A DNA stretch of 64,000 nucleotides from Agrilactobacillus yilanensis (GTDB taxonomy: Bacteria > Bacillota > Bacilli > Lactobacillales > Lactobacillaceae), in assembly GCF_003946725.1 (NCBI RefSeq), contig NZ_RHOY01000013.1, positions 25,174-89,173 of the forward strand, in the 5' to 3' direction. Shown piece after piece: positions 62,635 to 64,000 of this stretch. Within the stretch, counting starts at the first letter, position 1. Each line of letters begins with the position of its first letter. The translations under genes and the position numbers were made by a program. The notes under the pieces were generated by a model. That model did no database searches. It was not told where the DNA came from and saw only the letters and a list, made by a program, of their open reading frames with translations.

Positions 62635-63909
62635 ATGCAAATTATCCAAGATACTTATGAAAAACTCAGTGCGCAAGTCACCCAACGGCAAAACCAAGCC
62701 GCCAACAATCCTACTGTGGAAGCAACCGTTGCCCAAATCATTGCGGATGTCCGTCAAAACGGTGATGCTGCACTAAAAACTTATACTCAAAAATTTGACA
62801 ACGTCACCTTAGATGACTTTCGAGTACCACAAAGCGTGATTGACGAAGCTTATGATAACTGTCCAAAAGATCTATTAGACGCTTTAAAGTTAGCCCAGAA
62901 AAATATTACTTCTTACCACGAAAAAGAAGTTACTTATGGCTTTATGGATGCCGAACAACCTGGCGTCGTCCGCGGTCAAAAAGTTTTACCTTTAGCCGCT
63001 GTTGGCCTCTACGTTCCCGGTGGTACTGCCGCGTATCCTTCAACGATTTTAATGAGTGCCATCCCGGCTAAAATTGCCGGCGTTGCCAAGATCGTCATGG
63101 TTACCCCCCCGCAACCAGAAGGCATTAATCCCGCCGTTTTAACTGCCGCTAAACTTGTTGGCATTGACGCCATCTATCAAATCGGCGGTGCGCAAGCCGT
63201 TGCCGCTTTGGCTTACGGGACAAACCAAATTCCACAAGTTGATAAAATTATGGGTCCTGGTAATATCTTCGTCGCTATTGCTAAAAAACAAGTCTTCGGT
63301 CAAGTTGACATTGATATGATTGCCGGCCCTTCAGAAATTGGCATTATCGCTGACGAAAATGCTGATCCTAAAAAAATAGCAGCTGACCTGCTCTCTCAAG
63401 CAGAACATGACAAACTCGCCCGACCAATGCTCGTAACCACCAGCCTAGCGATCGCCCAAGCTACCAGCCAAGCCGTTGATGACCAGTTAACCACCTTACC
63501 GCGTCAAGAAATCGCCCAAGCTGCCGTAGATAATCAAGGCTTCATTGCCGTCGTAGATAACTTAGATCAAGCCTTTGATCTGATGAATCAAATCGCCCCT
63601 GAACATTTAGAAATTCAAGTTGACGAACCAATGACTTACTTGAATCAAATTCAAAATGCCGGCTCCGTCTTCTTGGGCGCCAACGCCTCTGAACCTTTAG
63701 GCGACTATCTCGCCGGTCCAAACCACATCTTACCAACCGCCGGCACCGCCCGCTTCTTCTCCCCACTAGGCGTTGATGACTTCGTTAAACGCATCCAATA
63801 CGTCCAATACACCAAAAACGCCCTAGCCAAAGAAGAAAAAGCCATCACCAAACTCGCCCGAATTGAAGGCCTAGAAGGACACGCAAGAGCCATAGAAAGC
63901 AGATTTTAG
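62635..63909 (+). CDS. hisD: Histidinol dehydrogenase
   Basis: 424 residues; TTGGAGG precedes ATG. GLYVPGGTAAYPSTILMSAIPA, QIGGAQAVAALAYGT, GPGNIFVAIAK, and the Zn/active-site QAEHDKLARP and EHLEIQ with NHILPTAGTARF. Two-step NAD-dependent oxidation of histidinol to histidine. The repeat unit begins just before its stop. Confidence 0.97.
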   Translation: MQIIQDTYEKLSAQVTQRQNQAANNPTVEATVAQIIADVRQNGDAALKTYTQKFDNVTLDDFRVPQSVIDEAYDNCPKDLLDALKLAQKNITSYHEKEVTYGFMDAEQPGVVRGQKVLPLAAVGLYVPGGTAAYPSTILMSAIPAKIAGVAKIVMVTPPQPEGINPAVLTAAKLVGIDAIYQIGGAQAVAALAYGTNQIPQVDKIMGPGNIFVAIAKKQVFGQVDIDMIAGPSEIGIIADENADPKKIAADLLSQAEHDKLARPMLVTTSLAIAQATSQAVDDQLTTLPRQEIAQAAVDNQGFIAVVDNLDQAFDLMNQIAPEHLEIQVDEPMTYLNQIQNAGSVFLGANASEPLGDYLAGPNHILPTAGTARFFSPLGVDDFVKRIQYVQYTKNALAKEEKAITKLARIEGLEGHARAIESRF

Positions 63910-64000
63910 ACCAGAGCGTGACCAAAGACGGGTTGATTTTGAGCATAGCCTAGGCTAACGCCGTGAGCGGTTTTCGCTTACAAGTTAGACGTAGCTAAGC
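63904..64000. repeat. Palindromic repeat unit B (copy 2, cut by window edge)
   Basis: Matches 21061-21157 at 91 of 97 positions by eye. It overlaps the last bases of hisD and runs off the window at GCTAAGC, just where the right arm of the hairpin should begin. Confidence 0.85.

Overview
The window looks like the chromosome of a low- to mid-GC Gram-positive lactic acid bacterium, most likely a member of the Lactobacillaceae; I cannot name the species. Reasons: the pur operon order purEKCSQLFMNHD, the aroC-aroA-tyrA-aroK block, a class III fructose-bisphosphatase, T-box leaders, hisZ-dependent histidine synthesis, a Wzy-type exopolysaccharide (EPS) operon with a CpsBCD phospho-regulatory module, an enterocin-A-type immunity protein, a mevalonate-pathway kinase, and frequent TTG/GTG starts behind strong AGGAGG sites. 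I saw no phage, insertion sequence, CRISPR array, tRNA or rRNA.

Layout. 1-3.6 kb: envelope-associated genes (the 5' end of a probable penicillin-binding protein, two single-span surface proteins, a YdcF-like protein). 3.6-12.6 kb: an accessory block with two LysR regulators, a His-rich LVIVD beta-propeller protein, and a six-gene operon: Fe-S/Zn flavoprotein, small membrane protein, EthD-like two-domain protein, OFA-type MFS transporter, L-2-hydroxyisocaproate-dehydrogenase-like enzyme, second small membrane protein. This is the best candidate for an undescribed system, probably for uptake and conversion of an organic or aromatic acid. 12.7-16.4 kb: an orphan bacteriocin-immunity gene and a Na+-pumping oxaloacetate decarboxylase operon with a cre-like site. 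16.5-20.9 kb: aromatic amino acid synthesis, with a probable tyrosine T-box inserted before tyrA-aroK. 20.9-21.3 kb: three adjoining palindromic repeat units (A-B-A'); the B unit recurs at the right edge of the window. 21.6-23.5 kb: fbp. 23.6-35 kb: the complete purine operon.

35.1-39.1 kb: a two-component system followed by an FtsX-like permease and ATPase, resembling the HssRS-HrtBA heme-stress module. 39.2-43.2 kb: two VanZ paralogues around a YhaM-like HD nuclease, then an LTA-synthase-family protein. 43.1-58 kb (minus strand): a 16-gene EPS operon that unusually begins with a surface protein, a sortase and a 4-TM protein before the Wzz/CpsD/CpsB module, and ends with a flippase and a pyruvyl transferase. 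A perfect 20-bp palindrome lies upstream. 58.2-59.3 kb: phosphomevalonate kinase. 59.6-64 kb: histidinol phosphatase, a probable histidine T-box, and hisZ-hisG-hisD, followed by the repeat at the window edge.

Together the window encodes purine, aromatic amino acid and histidine synthesis, cell-surface polysaccharide assembly, and one laterally acquired-looking catabolic island. Starts were moved from the longest open frame to internal codons wherever a clear ribosome binding site demanded it. Two genes (a LysR gene at 6129 and fbp) appear to lack a conventional start at the expected place.
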